Below are positions 6,546 through 15,264 of a DNA stretch of 21,587 nt, piece by piece. Under the pieces are notes generated by a model. The model had not been told where the DNA came from. It was given only the letters and a program-made list of their open reading frames with translations, and did no database searches. The position numbers and the translations under genes are program-made. Numbering within the stretch: position 1 is the first letter of the stretch; every line of letters starts with the position of its first letter. The stretch is from Bacteroidaceae bacterium (lineage in GTDB: Bacteria > Bacteroidota > Bacteroidia > Bacteroidales > Bacteroidaceae), in NCBI GenBank assembly GCA_900769465.1, contig CAAGGT010000072.1, positions 1-21,587 on the forward strand, given 5' to 3'.

Positions 6546-9500
6546 TTATCTGACAATAACCTTCTCGCCATTCACAACATACACACCGGCAGACAGGGAA
6601 ATCTTCGTTGTACCAACATTGAGTGTATTCTTGTATACCTGACGACCATCAACAGAATAAACAACAATCCCCTGCGGTTCAAGCGTTGTTATGGTTATGC
6701 ACTCACCACCCTTAACCGAATAGGTTTGATATACATCGGAGATTCCTGTCGACTGGGTAAAGGCAATCTTCACGTCATCGAAACGCACCTCTTCATTATT
6801 GTTGTCAACAGCGTATACATTGACAATCTCAATTGCGCAGGCATCCTCCTCAATAACAGATGTTGCATTGGCATCAAGGTTTACAATCACATCGTCACCG
6901 TCACTGAATAGTTCGTTATCTTCGGAGTACACCACAACACGATAGGTATTCATATCGAGCATCTCGTAGGCAAAGATATGCGTTTCTAGTGCTTTTGCAG
7001 GTATAATGTCATTGACAAAGACTCCGTCGGGCACCTTGACATCGAACTGCATTGCAGTGTAATCCTCGCCGCTGTATTTCATCAGATTCAATGGTACAAT
7101 GGCATCCTCGCCAAGCGCAAGCACTGCGTCATTACCATACAATACGCCCGCCGCAAGCGGTGTACTATAGGCATAGATTGACGATGGAGCATCGGCCATC
7201 ATAACCTCGCCAGCGGTCAATTCAGCATCCAACAGGTCAATGTAACCGTCGGCATTGACATCGGCCTTTGCCTCACTGAATCTCTTGTATACATCACCTT
7301 GCAGATATGCCGTAATTACGGCCACATCGTGCACAGTCAACTGGTTGTTGAGGTTTACGTCACCGGGCAATGTATATATGAGGTCATTGATATCATATCT
7401 GTCCAAATTGTTGTAGATATAGTTCGCGCGGTCGGCCACCCACTGCTTGAAACGGTCGCGATCGGCCTCGCCGAAACCATAGCTACTACCCCACTCATAG
7501 GCATTGTTCTGGAACGAGCTCTTTGCGAAATTGTAGTAGCTGTCGATGTAATCGTGCAGTTCAGCAATCGAGTTGTTCTCCATGAACTCCTTCCACGCGC
7601 GATAGTAGTGTTTCTTGAAGGCCTCTGCATCTCTCAGATCCTGCCAGAACATATATGCCTCCATTGAAGTTTTGATGACACTTGATGTCTGTCCCGAATA
7701 GCAGTACTGACTGCCGTTCTCATAGTTGAATCCCCAGTCGAAATCCCAAAGCGGACCAAAGGCAATCTTGCCCTCAGGGTCGCTCTCGTTCTTGTGATAG
7801 AAGGTACTCTTGGGGTGATTGATCTCTTGGTTGAGTACAAGGTCATTGGTGAGGAAGAAACGGGCTGTTGCATCCACATCCATCACATTCTCCAAACCTT
7901 CACCGGTGTACACAGCTGTCTGCATTTCTCTTGAATCCTCAAGTATTGCCGCACGACGTGCCTTTGCAAAATCCACATCCTCATACTCGGCAAGGTCGGG
8001 CTCGGCTACCTTGACCGGCAGATTATAGTTGCCGGTGCGGTAAATGGGCTCATCGGAACTGCTGTATGTATCCAGTTCAACTACATAACCGTCTTCCTCG
8101 TCAATATCTACACTGTTGTTTGCCATTCCCACCTTCTCGGTAAACATATAGCTACCCATATAAATACCGTTCATGTACAGCTCGACAGGGATAATGTGGT
8201 TAGGATATTTTGCACCTGCCATCTGGCCAATCTTCATAGCAATGGCATTTGCCATGAGCGAACCCCTCTGTGCATTTGCAAGCAACACCCAACTCTTGCC
8301 CTTGGTGAGACCGAAAGGTTTCACTTTCTCGGCAAATTTGAGGCGATAAGGTTTCTTGCTTGCGCTCCACGATGAGTTACCTCGCCCCTTTATCTGTACA
8401 GAATCCTCAAAGTTGTCATAAACGCCGTTTCCGGAAATGCGGAACTTCGCATTCAGGTAGTAGTCCTTGCTTGTAACGAACAGGCCACCGTCAATGTCAA
8501 TGTCAATGCGTGGCACTGTTGCAATCCTGTCGGTGAGCCAATCAACGGTTACCTTGTATGCATTGCCGAATGGAACACGACGGTTCTCATAAACGGCATC
8601 CTGAATCTTCACCGGCTCCTCGGTTGACGCAGGAATGACATTGTACACGCGCAACTCGGCCAATGCAAGGTGGTTCTTCGAGTACTCGCCGCTTGTCTGG
8701 ACGATTCTCAGGTATGAATACTTGCCACCCAAAGCAATTGTCGGTGATGTATATTCCTGACCGCGACCGCCTCGTGGCATGCCATCGGCAATATAATCCA
8801 ATGTGCGGATAAGTTTCCAGTTATTGGCATCGTTGCTTGCATATATCTCCCAGACAAGTGGGTTATAGCCGGTCTGCGGACGGCACTGATAATAGAGCTG
8901 TATATTCTCCAACTGCTCGGGCAATGCAATCTGGATATAGGCATTCACATTGACAGTAGCATTGTTTGCGTTACCCCATGTTGAGTGGAATATTGTTGAA
9001 GGATTACTGTCGAGCAGGTTCGCAAGCGACTCGCTGCTGCTTGTAGAAGGCTTGTTGGTAGAGAGCATATCGGCTGTCAATTTGACCTCAGTGGTCTCAC
9101 CCGAAACCGAAGGTGTAGTCCATATCTCATCCTGCACCTTGATGCTCTTTATGATATTATAACCGGGATAAGTCACATTGTATGTAACCGATTTAGCAAA
9201 GCTCTGGGTTGTCTCCTTGCTCACCTGGAGCACTGTATCCACGTACGCGACAGCCTTGTCATCGCTCAACTGGAAGCTTGCAGTGAGCCACTTGCCAATA
9301 GCGTTGACACTGAGATTGATGTCATTTGTAATCTCGGCACACTCAACATCCACATTCAGCGTGGGGTTATACTTGTTGTTGAACTTGAACGATGTCATTG
9401 TGGGCAACACCGGCCTTACTGTAGAAATGCTGTCATACTCACTCTTGGTGTAGTACACAGTCTCACCACCAGACAACGGGAAATATACAGTACCGTCTGC

Positions 9501-11273
9501 GGTGTAGTAGTCACCGTCGAGTGATGCAAGTGAATACCCCTCTACATCACCATTGGAGAGATATACATACACGACCTCGCCATCCTCGGGCTCCACTTCG
9601 GGTGTCTCCTCCTCTTCCTTATCCTCGCCGCCCGACGCGCCGCCGTTCTCGACCTTTGTAGACTGGAACTGCTCTATCTCGCGTTCAATCTGGGCATATA
9701 TCTCAACATACTGCGACGCACTGTACACACCGGCTTTCTCCTTTGCGCCCGCAATGGTAGTGACTAAGCCATTGAGTATAGTACGTGAGCTCTCTGGGTA
9801 TGTACCGGACAGATAAGGATATTGACTGAATGTTGAATTTGCAAGCAGTTCATTTACCTGAGCCTCATACATTGAAAGTCCGGCTGCCATATAATTTGAC
9901 AACGCCTGGAAAAGAGAGCTCTGTGCCGATGTTATTTCATCAAGACTTTTCATTGACGGGATGTTCTGCTGGACACTATTCACCAATGAACGCAATGTGG
10001 CATCCTCACCACCGGTGCAGTAGCCCTGATGATTTCCGTATGCCACAAGGTATGTCGTTGCCTCATTGATTATCGCACTAAGTTGTGTCTGCGCCAACTG
10101 TGGAATCGAAATCATCAGGTCCTCGACAGTCGATGCATCAAGCCCGGCCTTGTATATTGACCAATTGAAAGCCACAGGCAACGCATAGCCCTTTGTATAA
10201 TCACCGCTTTCAAGAGCCTCCTTATGAACGAGGTCAAATGTCTTCATCTTGGAATTCACGCCGTCGCGCAGTTCCGCACCCACATAAAGGGTCAACATTT
10301 GGGCAGAGTTCTCACCATCGTATTGCATCTCGAAATAGCCGTTACCGACAGCTGTAATCTTGACTTTGGCGGCAGATGCGAAATCGCTTGTACTGTATTG
10401 CCAACCGTTCAAGCCATTGAAATGTGAGGCAGAATTCGCAAGGAACTTGCCGGCAACAGGCCAGTAAACAAGGTAACGGCCATCACCGGCAGGAATGAGC
10501 TGCATTACATGAAGTGACGAAGGTTCCACATCACCCTCCTCGGCATACTGCAAATAGAGAGGACCGCTGCCCGAATATGTTGTTCCATCGGCTGCGGTAA
10601 AACTCTTTATGGCATTACCTCTCAACACGAAGAGTTGCTTCTCGACAGCAAGTTCCGCTTCGGTAACAACTGCATCGCCAAGCACGAACTCCTCACCGAC
10701 AGAGGAGGGAGAGTAATCCGTTCCAAGTGTTATACCGACAACCATAGGGCTGTTCTTCGGCTCTCCAAGACGTGTTGACCACTCTATGAAAAAGGCGTCA
10801 ACACTCCTGTCAAGGGTCAATTCCACGTAGTGATAGTCAGACACTGCATTATAACTGCTCCACATTGAATGGAAATAGGTTTTGACATTATTATCGGACA
10901 AGCCGTAGAGACCGGCTCCATCCACACTACTCCAGGACAAGGTATTATGGTCGGCATTTGAAGATGCGGTATATGACACAATCATACCGTCCCTGTCATA
11001 GATTTTGAGTTCCGACAAAGCAAAAGTAATATTATTACCGTTTGGAGCTTCGTTGCTCATTGTGCCAACCACCGTCATACGCACTTTGTCGGTCTGCACG
11101 CCCGGATAAAGCAGCTGCGAAGTAAACTCGTAATACCCCGTTCCGCTATTGCTGTAGTCCATAGCCACACCGGGCAAGCCATCGGCTGCGGTCAATGTAG
11201 CAGACCAATTCTGGGCATTGACACCAATCACTGCCGAAAGAACACAAACCAATGAAAAAAAGAATCTCTTCAT
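6546..11273 (-). CDS. Giant secreted CotH-family protein with dockerin-like repeat and T9SS-type C-terminus
   Basis: 1575 residues, apparently exported: a signal peptide ends at VNAQ (about 20). Order: discoidin/F5-8-type carbohydrate-binding-like domain (about 45-185); beta-rich region (205-350); helical, FIVAR-like region (380-540); acidic linker rich in E and D (about 545-565); a beta region (565-715); second F5/8-type domain (about 730-880); CotH domain (about 915-1290) with KGRGNSSW (962-969), KKPYRLKF (973-980) and FGPLWDFDWGF (1172-1182). Next are two calcium-loop-like repeats as in type I dockerins (D1305-D1316 and D1338-D1349), a cohesin-like or Ig-like beta region (1380-1505) and a terminal domain with VYSVDGRQVY and GVYVVNGEKVIVR, resembling type A T9SS sorting signals. 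CotH proteins are atypical kinases or cell-surface glycan-associated proteins. The substrate here is unknown. Confidence 0.9.
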   Translation of the reverse strand: MKRFFFSLVCVLSAVIGVNAQNWSATLTAADGLPGVAMDYSNSGTGYYEFTSQLLYPGVQTDKVRMTVVGTMSNEAPNGNNITFALSELKIYDRDGMIVSYTASSNADHNTLSWSSVDGAGLYGLSDNNVKTYFHSMWSSYNAVSDYHYVELTLDRSVDAFFIEWSTRLGEPKNSPMVVGITLGTDYSPSSVGEEFVLGDAVVTEAELAVEKQLFVLRGNAIKSFTAADGTTYSGSGPLYLQYAEEGDVEPSSLHVMQLIPAGDGRYLVYWPVAGKFLANSASHFNGLNGWQYSTSDFASAAKVKITAVGNGYFEMQYDGENSAQMLTLYVGAELRDGVNSKMKTFDLVHKEALESGDYTKGYALPVAFNWSIYKAGLDASTVEDLMISIPQLAQTQLSAIINEATTYLVAYGNHQGYCTGGEDATLRSLVNSVQQNIPSMKSLDEITSAQSSLFQALSNYMAAGLSMYEAQVNELLANSTFSQYPYLSGTYPESSRTILNGLVTTIAGAKEKAGVYSASQYVEIYAQIEREIEQFQSTKVENGGASGGEDKEEEETPEVEPEDGEVVYVYLSNGDVEGYSLASLDGDYYTADGTVYFPLSGGETVYYTKSEYDSISTVRPVLPTMTSFKFNNKYNPTLNVDVECAEITNDINLSVNAIGKWLTASFQLSDDKAVAYVDTVLQVSKETTQSFAKSVTYNVTYPGYNIIKSIKVQDEIWTTPSVSGETTEVKLTADMLSTNKPSTSSSESLANLLDSNPSTIFHSTWGNANNATVNVNAYIQIALPEQLENIQLYYQCRPQTGYNPLVWEIYASNDANNWKLIRTLDYIADGMPRGGRGQEYTSPTIALGGKYSYLRIVQTSGEYSKNHLALAELRVYNVIPASTEEPVKIQDAVYENRRVPFGNAYKVTVDWLTDRIATVPRIDIDIDGGLFVTSKDYYLNAKFRISGNGVYDNFEDSVQIKGRGNSSWSASKKPYRLKFAEKVKPFGLTKGKSWVLLANAQRGSLMANAIAMKIGQMAGAKYPNHIIPVELYMNGIYMGSYMFTEKVGMANNSVDIDEEDGYVVELDTYSSSDEPIYRTGNYNLPVKVAEPDLAEYEDVDFAKARRAAILEDSREMQTAVYTGEGLENVMDVDATARFFLTNDLVLNQEINHPKSTFYHKNESDPEGKIAFGPLWDFDWGFNYENGSQYCYSGQTSSVIKTSMEAYMFWQDLRDAEAFKKHYYRAWKEFMENNSIAELHDYIDSYYNFAKSSFQNNAYEWGSSYGFGEADRDRFKQWVADRANYIYNNLDRYDINDLIYTLPGDVNLNNQLTVHDVAVITAYLQGDVYKRFSEAKADVNADGYIDLLDAELTAGEVMMADAPSSIYAYSTPLAAGVLYGNDAVLALGEDAIVPLNLMKYSGEDYTAMQFDVKVPDGVFVNDIIPAKALETHIFAYEMLDMNTYRVVVYSEDNELFSDGDDVIVNLDANATSVIEEDACAIEIVNVYAVDNNNEEVRFDDVKIAFTQSTGISDVYQTYSVKGGECITITTLEPQGIVVYSVDGRQVYKNTLNVGTTKISLSAGVYVVNGEKVIVR

Positions 11274-11306
11274 ATTATTGTCGGTTATTTTGTTTCAAAT
11301 TAAAGC

Positions 11307-11338
11307 GAGGCGCATCTTATCTCATAGAGATAAGCCTC
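11307..11338 (-). promoter_or_regulatory. Stem-loop in leader of the CotH gene
   Basis: CTTATCTC (11316-11323) pairs with GAGATAAG (11327-11334) around a 3-nt loop. An outer GAGG/CCTC (11307-11310 with 11335-11338) extends it past a 5-nt bulge. It lies 34 bp ahead of the ATG on the minus strand. A weak -7-like TTCCTTTG lies just upstream (11346-11353), so it would fall at the start of the mRNA leader. Function is unknown. Confidence 0.45.
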
Positions 11339-11480
11339 ATTCTGCAAAGGAACAAAATAATAATATGCTTTCAAAAGAAATGTCGTTTTTTTTGACAAAA
11401 CAGGCATTAGATTCAACTAAAGGCTCATTAAACGGGCAACAAACAGGAAAAAAGAAATAAAAAATATTTTGGTTGCATTT

Positions 11481-11511
11481 TTTGTTTATTTGTAAAAAAT
11501 GCGTACCTTTG
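11481..11511 (+). promoter_or_regulatory. Promoter of tRNA-Pro(GGG)
   Basis: TTTG at 11481-11484 (-33) and TACCTTTG at 11504-11511 (-7, TAnnTTTG) are separated by 19 bp, the spacing expected for the Bacteroidetes primary sigma factor. The tRNA begins 16 bp after the -7 box. Confidence 0.85.
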
Positions 11512-11526
11512 CAACGCAAAACAGAG

Positions 11527-11601
11527 CGGGATGTAGCTCAGCCCGGTTAGAGTACGCGTCTGGGGGGCGTGTGGTCGCTGGTTCGAATCCAGTCATCCCG
11601 A
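11527..11601 (+). tRNA. tRNA-Pro(GGG)
   Basis: A 75-nt cloverleaf. Acceptor CGGGATG pairs with CATCCCG, discriminator A. The D arm is GCTC/GAGT with a large loop. Anticodon stem CGCGT/GCGTG with loop CTGGGGG gives anticodon GGG. T arm GCTGG/CCAGT with loop TTCGAAT. CCA is not encoded. The 3' end is followed 127 bp later by an integrase gene, and base composition turns AT-rich, so this is the likely attachment site of the right-hand island. No duplicate of its 3' end is visible in the window. Confidence 0.96.
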
Positions 11602-11602
11602 C

Positions 11603-11660
11603 AAAGAGAAATATTTGATTTACAACCATTTAGGAGTAGATTAAATGTTTCTCTTTTTTT
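11603..11660 (+). terminator. Terminator after tRNA-Pro(GGG)
   Basis: AAAGAGAAATATTT (11603-11616) pairs with AAATGTTTCTCTTT (11643-11656) with one G-T pair around a 26-nt loop. A run of seven T ends at 11660. It begins 2 bp after the tRNA. Confidence 0.75.
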
Positions 11661-11672
11661 GTTGTGTCAGCC

Positions 11673-11719
11673 GGTTTAATTGGCGGTTTAATAGGTTGAA
11701 TTAAACTGAGAATTAAACC
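11673..11719. promoter_or_regulatory. Four-half-site operator or arm-site cluster upstream of integrase
   Basis: GGTTTAAT occurs at 11673 and again at 11685 (12 bp apart). The inverse ATTAAAC occurs at 11700 and 11712 (also 12 bp apart). The outermost sites form a perfect 9-bp inverted repeat, GGTTTAATT/AATTAAACC. The cluster ends 9 bp before the integrase ATG. It could be an autoregulatory operator or integrase/excisionase binding sites. Confidence 0.6.
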
Positions 11720-11728
11720 AAAAACCGT

Positions 11729-12949
11729 ATGAATGCTACAATTTCAGTAATCTGTTACAAAAGCAAGACACTATCAAATGGAGAGCACCCATTAATGTTA
11801 AGAATTGCACAAGATGGGAAAAGTAGGTACAAAAGTCTTAAAATCTCGGTTGATGCAAAGTATTGGGATTTTGAGAAAAGTGAACCTAAATCAAACTGTC
11901 CAAACAAAGACCTAATCAACAAAATCATCCTACAGACCAAACTTGAATATCAGAGCAAAATTCTTGAGAAAAGAGCAAATGATGAGGAATTTACAGCAAC
12001 CTCTCTAATAAATGATGAGAAACAGGAAATCAAGGCTAAAACTGTAGAAGAATTTTACCTGTCACTTATTGAAGACCTAAAGAACAAAGGGCAAGTAGGT
12101 ACGAGTTATGCTTATCAGAATTCTTATCGAGTACTTAAGCATTTCAACAAGCGCAAGAAACTAAATTTTACATTCAGTCATATTGATGTTTCTTTTTGCA
12201 AGAAGTTCGAGGAGTGGCTACGTAGCAAAGGGAACAAGGATACCACAATCAGCTATCAGTTACGTACATTGAGAGCTACATTCAACCGTGCAATAGAAGC
12301 AAAGATTGTAGCTAAAGACAAGAATCCATTTACAGAATACAAGCTAAGCCACCTCAATACAAAGACAATGAAACGTGCTTTATCAAAAAGTGATATTATG
12401 AAGATAATGCAAGCCGACTGCACGGACAAAACTCCTACCAGACAGTTGGCACAGGACTTGTTTGCTTTTTCATACTTGTGCGGTGGAATATCGTTTGTGG
12501 ACATAGCTAATCTTACCCCGAAAAATATTATTGATAACCGTTTGATATACCAACGACAGAAAACGCACGGTGGAATCAACCTGCAACTGTCAGATGAAGC
12601 AAAGAGGATTATCAGTAAATATTCAGATTATCAGTTGTCAGCTGGCTATCTATTCCCAATACTTCACCATAAACGGCATATTACCCCAATACAGAAGATG
12701 AACCGTACTCACAAGATATGCCACGATATAAACCAAGAATTACGCACGCTTGGTAAAGAACTTGATATAACCACAGATGTTACAACATACGTAGCAAGAC
12801 ATTCATTTGCAACGGTACTGAAAAAGTCCGGCGTAAACATAGGAATCATATCACAGGCATTAGGTCATCAAGACATAAAGACCACACAGATATATTTAAG
12901 TAAATTTGACAACGAGCAAGTCGACGAAGCTATGAAATATCTGTTGTAA
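11729..12949 (+). CDS. Tyrosine recombinase (integrase) of the tRNA-Pro island
   Basis: 406 residues with the same three-part build as other Bacteroidetes integrases: arm-binding N-terminus (about 1-95), SAM-like core-binding domain (about 103-210) and catalytic domain (about 215-400). Visible residues are R357 in YVARHSFAT, H380 in ALGHQDIK and nucleophile Y389 in TTQIYLSKF. The first catalytic arginine is replaced by S255 in CGGISFVDIANL, as in IntDOT. The His of the usual HxxR motif is Y354. It is read away from tRNA-Pro(GGG), so it most likely integrated the AT-rich DNA to its right. It is not closely similar to the other integrase in this window. ATG start at 11729, directly after the operator-like repeat. 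Confidence 0.95.
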   Translation: MNATISVICYKSKTLSNGEHPLMLRIAQDGKSRYKSLKISVDAKYWDFEKSEPKSNCPNKDLINKIILQTKLEYQSKILEKRANDEEFTATSLINDEKQEIKAKTVEEFYLSLIEDLKNKGQVGTSYAYQNSYRVLKHFNKRKKLNFTFSHIDVSFCKKFEEWLRSKGNKDTTISYQLRTLRATFNRAIEAKIVAKDKNPFTEYKLSHLNTKTMKRALSKSDIMKIMQADCTDKTPTRQLAQDLFAFSYLCGGISFVDIANLTPKNIIDNRLIYQRQKTHGGINLQLSDEAKRIISKYSDYQLSAGYLFPILHHKRHITPIQKMNRTHKICHDINQELRTLGKELDITTDVTTYVARHSFATVLKKSGVNIGIISQALGHQDIKTTQIYLSKFDNEQVDEAMKYLL

Positions 12950-12959
12950 TCCTCCTCTT

Positions 12960-12986
12960 TCCCGCTTGCCGTCGAGGTAGGCGGGA
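12960..12986 (+). terminator. Terminator after integrase
   Basis: TCCCGC (12960-12965) pairs with GCGGGA (12981-12986), with partial further pairing inside, followed by TTGTTATTAT. It lies 11 bp after the integrase stop. Confidence 0.55.
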
Positions 12987-13056
12987 TTGTTATTATCTCA
13001 CACATATACAATAATTTACAAAGTTGTTGCGCATGCCGTGTAAGCTATGCAGGGAA

Positions 13057-13091
13057 AGAAAAAAAAATAACCGCACCTGTTACAGCGCGGT
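13057..13091 (-). terminator. Terminator after SF2 helicase gene
   Basis: ACCGC (13070-13074) pairs with GCGGT (13087-13091), with an inner CTG/CAG stem. On the minus strand it is followed by a long T-run (plus-strand A-run 13057-13066). It lies 8 bp beyond the stop of the minus-strand helicase gene. Confidence 0.8.
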
Positions 13092-13098
13092 CAATCGG

Positions 13099-15027
13099 TT
13101 AGCCAGGCAACAACTTATATGCCCTCGAACCATTCTTTTTGCATTGAATACAATTTACATATTTTTCAAGGTCGGTAGCTGTTGCTGTCTTTTTAAGCCC
13201 AAGTTCATTATAAATCAGTTGTAGTTTCCCTTTAACCTCTTCCCTGGTATACACCCCATTAAGTTCAAAATATTGTTGGAGCCGCATTCGGATATCAAAC
13301 TCGGCATTATTGTTATTAATGGCCTCATCCAACTTTGTGCTATTAAAGCCACACGCTCTAATATGTTCAGCAGGAAGATTGCTGTAATAATAACCAATTT
13401 CGTTATATCCCTCATTGCGTAGCATTATAAAATAGTCTGCTTTCAAAGCGTTATCTGCAGAAACAAAATAATCGTATGCCACTCTTAAAGCATCTGCAAG
13501 GGATTTTGCTATGCTTAATCTATCTTTAAGTTCTTGCACAGGCATTGAATAAGTTCTTCCGTAAGAGTTTGATGACATAATGAACCATTGATGATGATTC
13601 TTTATAACGTCGTAACAGTAACGCTCTGAAACGATGAGCAGTTTGTTTATTTCCGGTTCACCACTGGTCGTGGATACATACAGATCGTCAGGATATTGCT
13701 TTATATAGGTTATAATATTATTCAAAGCACTCTCTTTACAATGGTTTGGTGCACTCTGCCATATCTCTATCTGTCTTTGGCTTTCCTGCATCTTCTCAGC
13801 TTGCGACGCATTAAACTCATTATCATAGAGTTGTTGTTTGTTATCTTTATAGAACAGATGTACAGTATTCCTAAACGGATTATCCTTTCTTCTCTGTCTA
13901 CCTACTATCTGTGGTATATCTGATGCAATGTCCAAAGAAAGGCTCGATACATTATAGTTGGCAATAACGTATGTGCTTGCTGATGGACTATAGAAATCAA
14001 CTCCTTCAAAGGCTGTACGAGTAACAAATGTCCAGGTGGTGTGAGGTTCATCCGTCTTGGGTATTGAGTTTGCAATACAGAGTTTTCTGTGTACTTTATG
14101 CAGTTCCCTGAGATTTTCTTTATTATCGGCACATATTATTGTAACATCATCAGGGTTTATCAGTTGTTCTTTGACTATATATTTACGTAGGATGCCACAT
14201 ATTTCCTTTACGCTATTCAAGAACACCACTCCTTCATAACTATATAAGGCGTTGCCATCAGGGAAATATATTACATCGAACACTCTTTGATGCTTGACGT
14301 AGTTTGTATATATCTGGTTAAAGGCATTAAGAGCGCTATTGCAGTTGAAAGTTCTTTGTATAACCTGTTCTATATTGCTCCATGAAAGTTCGTAATAAGA
14401 TACATGGTCATTTCTGAAATGCTCTATCTCCTGCATATAATCAATTATTGGCGTTGCGGAAATAAACAGCACGTTCTTATATCTGAACAGTCTGTCTATA
14501 AAGGTTGACAGAACACTTTTGTTGTTATACTCTTTCAGTTTTATATCCTTTATGAGACAATGTGATTCATCGACTGTGATATTAAACTTCTTACTGATGT
14601 CAATACCGTACCTTTCGAGCATTGAGGCAAGCGTACAAAACGAATCGTATGTCACAAGTATCTTCAACGGTCTTTGGTTCTGTTTGCATTCATATTGGTA
14701 TAAAGTAAATTCATTCTCCAGTTCATCGATTGTCTTCTGTTTACCATCGTATCCCTTCTCGCGGTTAAAGTAGTAACAGAGCGGTTCGTCTTTGTTAAAC
14801 TGCTCCATCTTATTCAATATAAGTTTTAATCGTGGCGAGACAAGTATCGTATCAATTTTATTACAAAGGCTGTAGGTGGTGAACCCACAGCCTGTAACTA
14901 CTTTGTTTATTATCACTTTGCCGTTAGATATTATTTTGTCCAGCACATATCTGCCATTACCATCTCGCCAGTCATTAATATAGTTTACTCCAGGAGTAAC
15001 TTCTATTGTCCCTTTGTTATCTATCAT
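13099..15027 (-). CDS. SF2 (DEAD/DEAH-like) helicase-family protein of a mobile element
   Basis: 642 residues. Helicase motifs occur in the normal order: a variant Walker A, VTGCGFTTY (44-52), which lacks the canonical G-K-T/S lysine; Walker B/motif II TVDESH (151-156, DESH); motif III FISATP (188-193); motif V TAFEGVDF (338-345); and motif VI IVGRQRR (374-380). The C-terminal 240 residues are without recognised motifs. The nucleotide-binding lysine appears to be missing, so ATPase activity is uncertain even though motifs II, III, V and VI look intact. It lies downstream of the primase-like gene on the same strand, separated by a 237-bp spacer containing a folded element. A role in island replication is inferred from its neighbours. 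It could also be a cargo protein. Confidence 0.75.
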   Translation of the reverse strand: MIDNKGTIEVTPGVNYINDWRDGNGRYVLDKIISNGKVIINKVVTGCGFTTYSLCNKIDTILVSPRLKLILNKMEQFNKDEPLCYYFNREKGYDGKQKTIDELENEFTLYQYECKQNQRPLKILVTYDSFCTLASMLERYGIDISKKFNITVDESHCLIKDIKLKEYNNKSVLSTFIDRLFRYKNVLFISATPIIDYMQEIEHFRNDHVSYYELSWSNIEQVIQRTFNCNSALNAFNQIYTNYVKHQRVFDVIYFPDGNALYSYEGVVFLNSVKEICGILRKYIVKEQLINPDDVTIICADNKENLRELHKVHRKLCIANSIPKTDEPHTTWTFVTRTAFEGVDFYSPSASTYVIANYNVSSLSLDIASDIPQIVGRQRRKDNPFRNTVHLFYKDNKQQLYDNEFNASQAEKMQESQRQIEIWQSAPNHCKESALNNIITYIKQYPDDLYVSTTSGEPEINKLLIVSERYCYDVIKNHHQWFIMSSNSYGRTYSMPVQELKDRLSIAKSLADALRVAYDYFVSADNALKADYFIMLRNEGYNEIGYYYSNLPAEHIRACGFNSTKLDEAINNNNAEFDIRMRLQQYFELNGVYTREEVKGKLQLIYNELGLKKTATATDLEKYVNCIQCKKNGSRAYKLLPG

Positions 15028-15155
15028 AATAAGAATAATTTATATATTTGTTTACCATTTCATTAATAAGGGTTATGGGGACATTTTTTGGAAAAATTCT
15101 TCATTTTCCCTAATAAGAATATTATGTATTTAAAAAAGTCCTCTTATGATTATGT

Positions 15156-15256
15156 TATATTGGCAGGCTGCGCGCGCTGCGCTACGCCTTAGAAGAACGA
15201 CATTATAATAGAAAATATAGTGTTGTCGTCCGTCTAGGCCAAGGGCCGCCAATATA
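15156..15256. repeat. 101-bp folded, MITE-like or structured-RNA element
   Basis: Outer arms TATATTGGC (15156-15164) and GCCAATATA (15248-15256) pair perfectly and extend through GGC/GCC with a bulged A. Inside are GCCTTAG/CTAGGC (15186-15192 with 15234-15239) and an apical ACGACA/TGTCGT (15197-15202 with 15224-15229). A GCGC/GCGC hairpin (15171-15182) branches off. It is more GC-rich than its surroundings and lies between two genes of the same strand. On the minus strand a T-run follows about 20 bp later. It may be a terminator, a small mobile palindromic unit, a structured RNA or an origin/transfer hairpin. Confidence 0.6.
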
Positions 15257-15264
15257 GTTCATCA

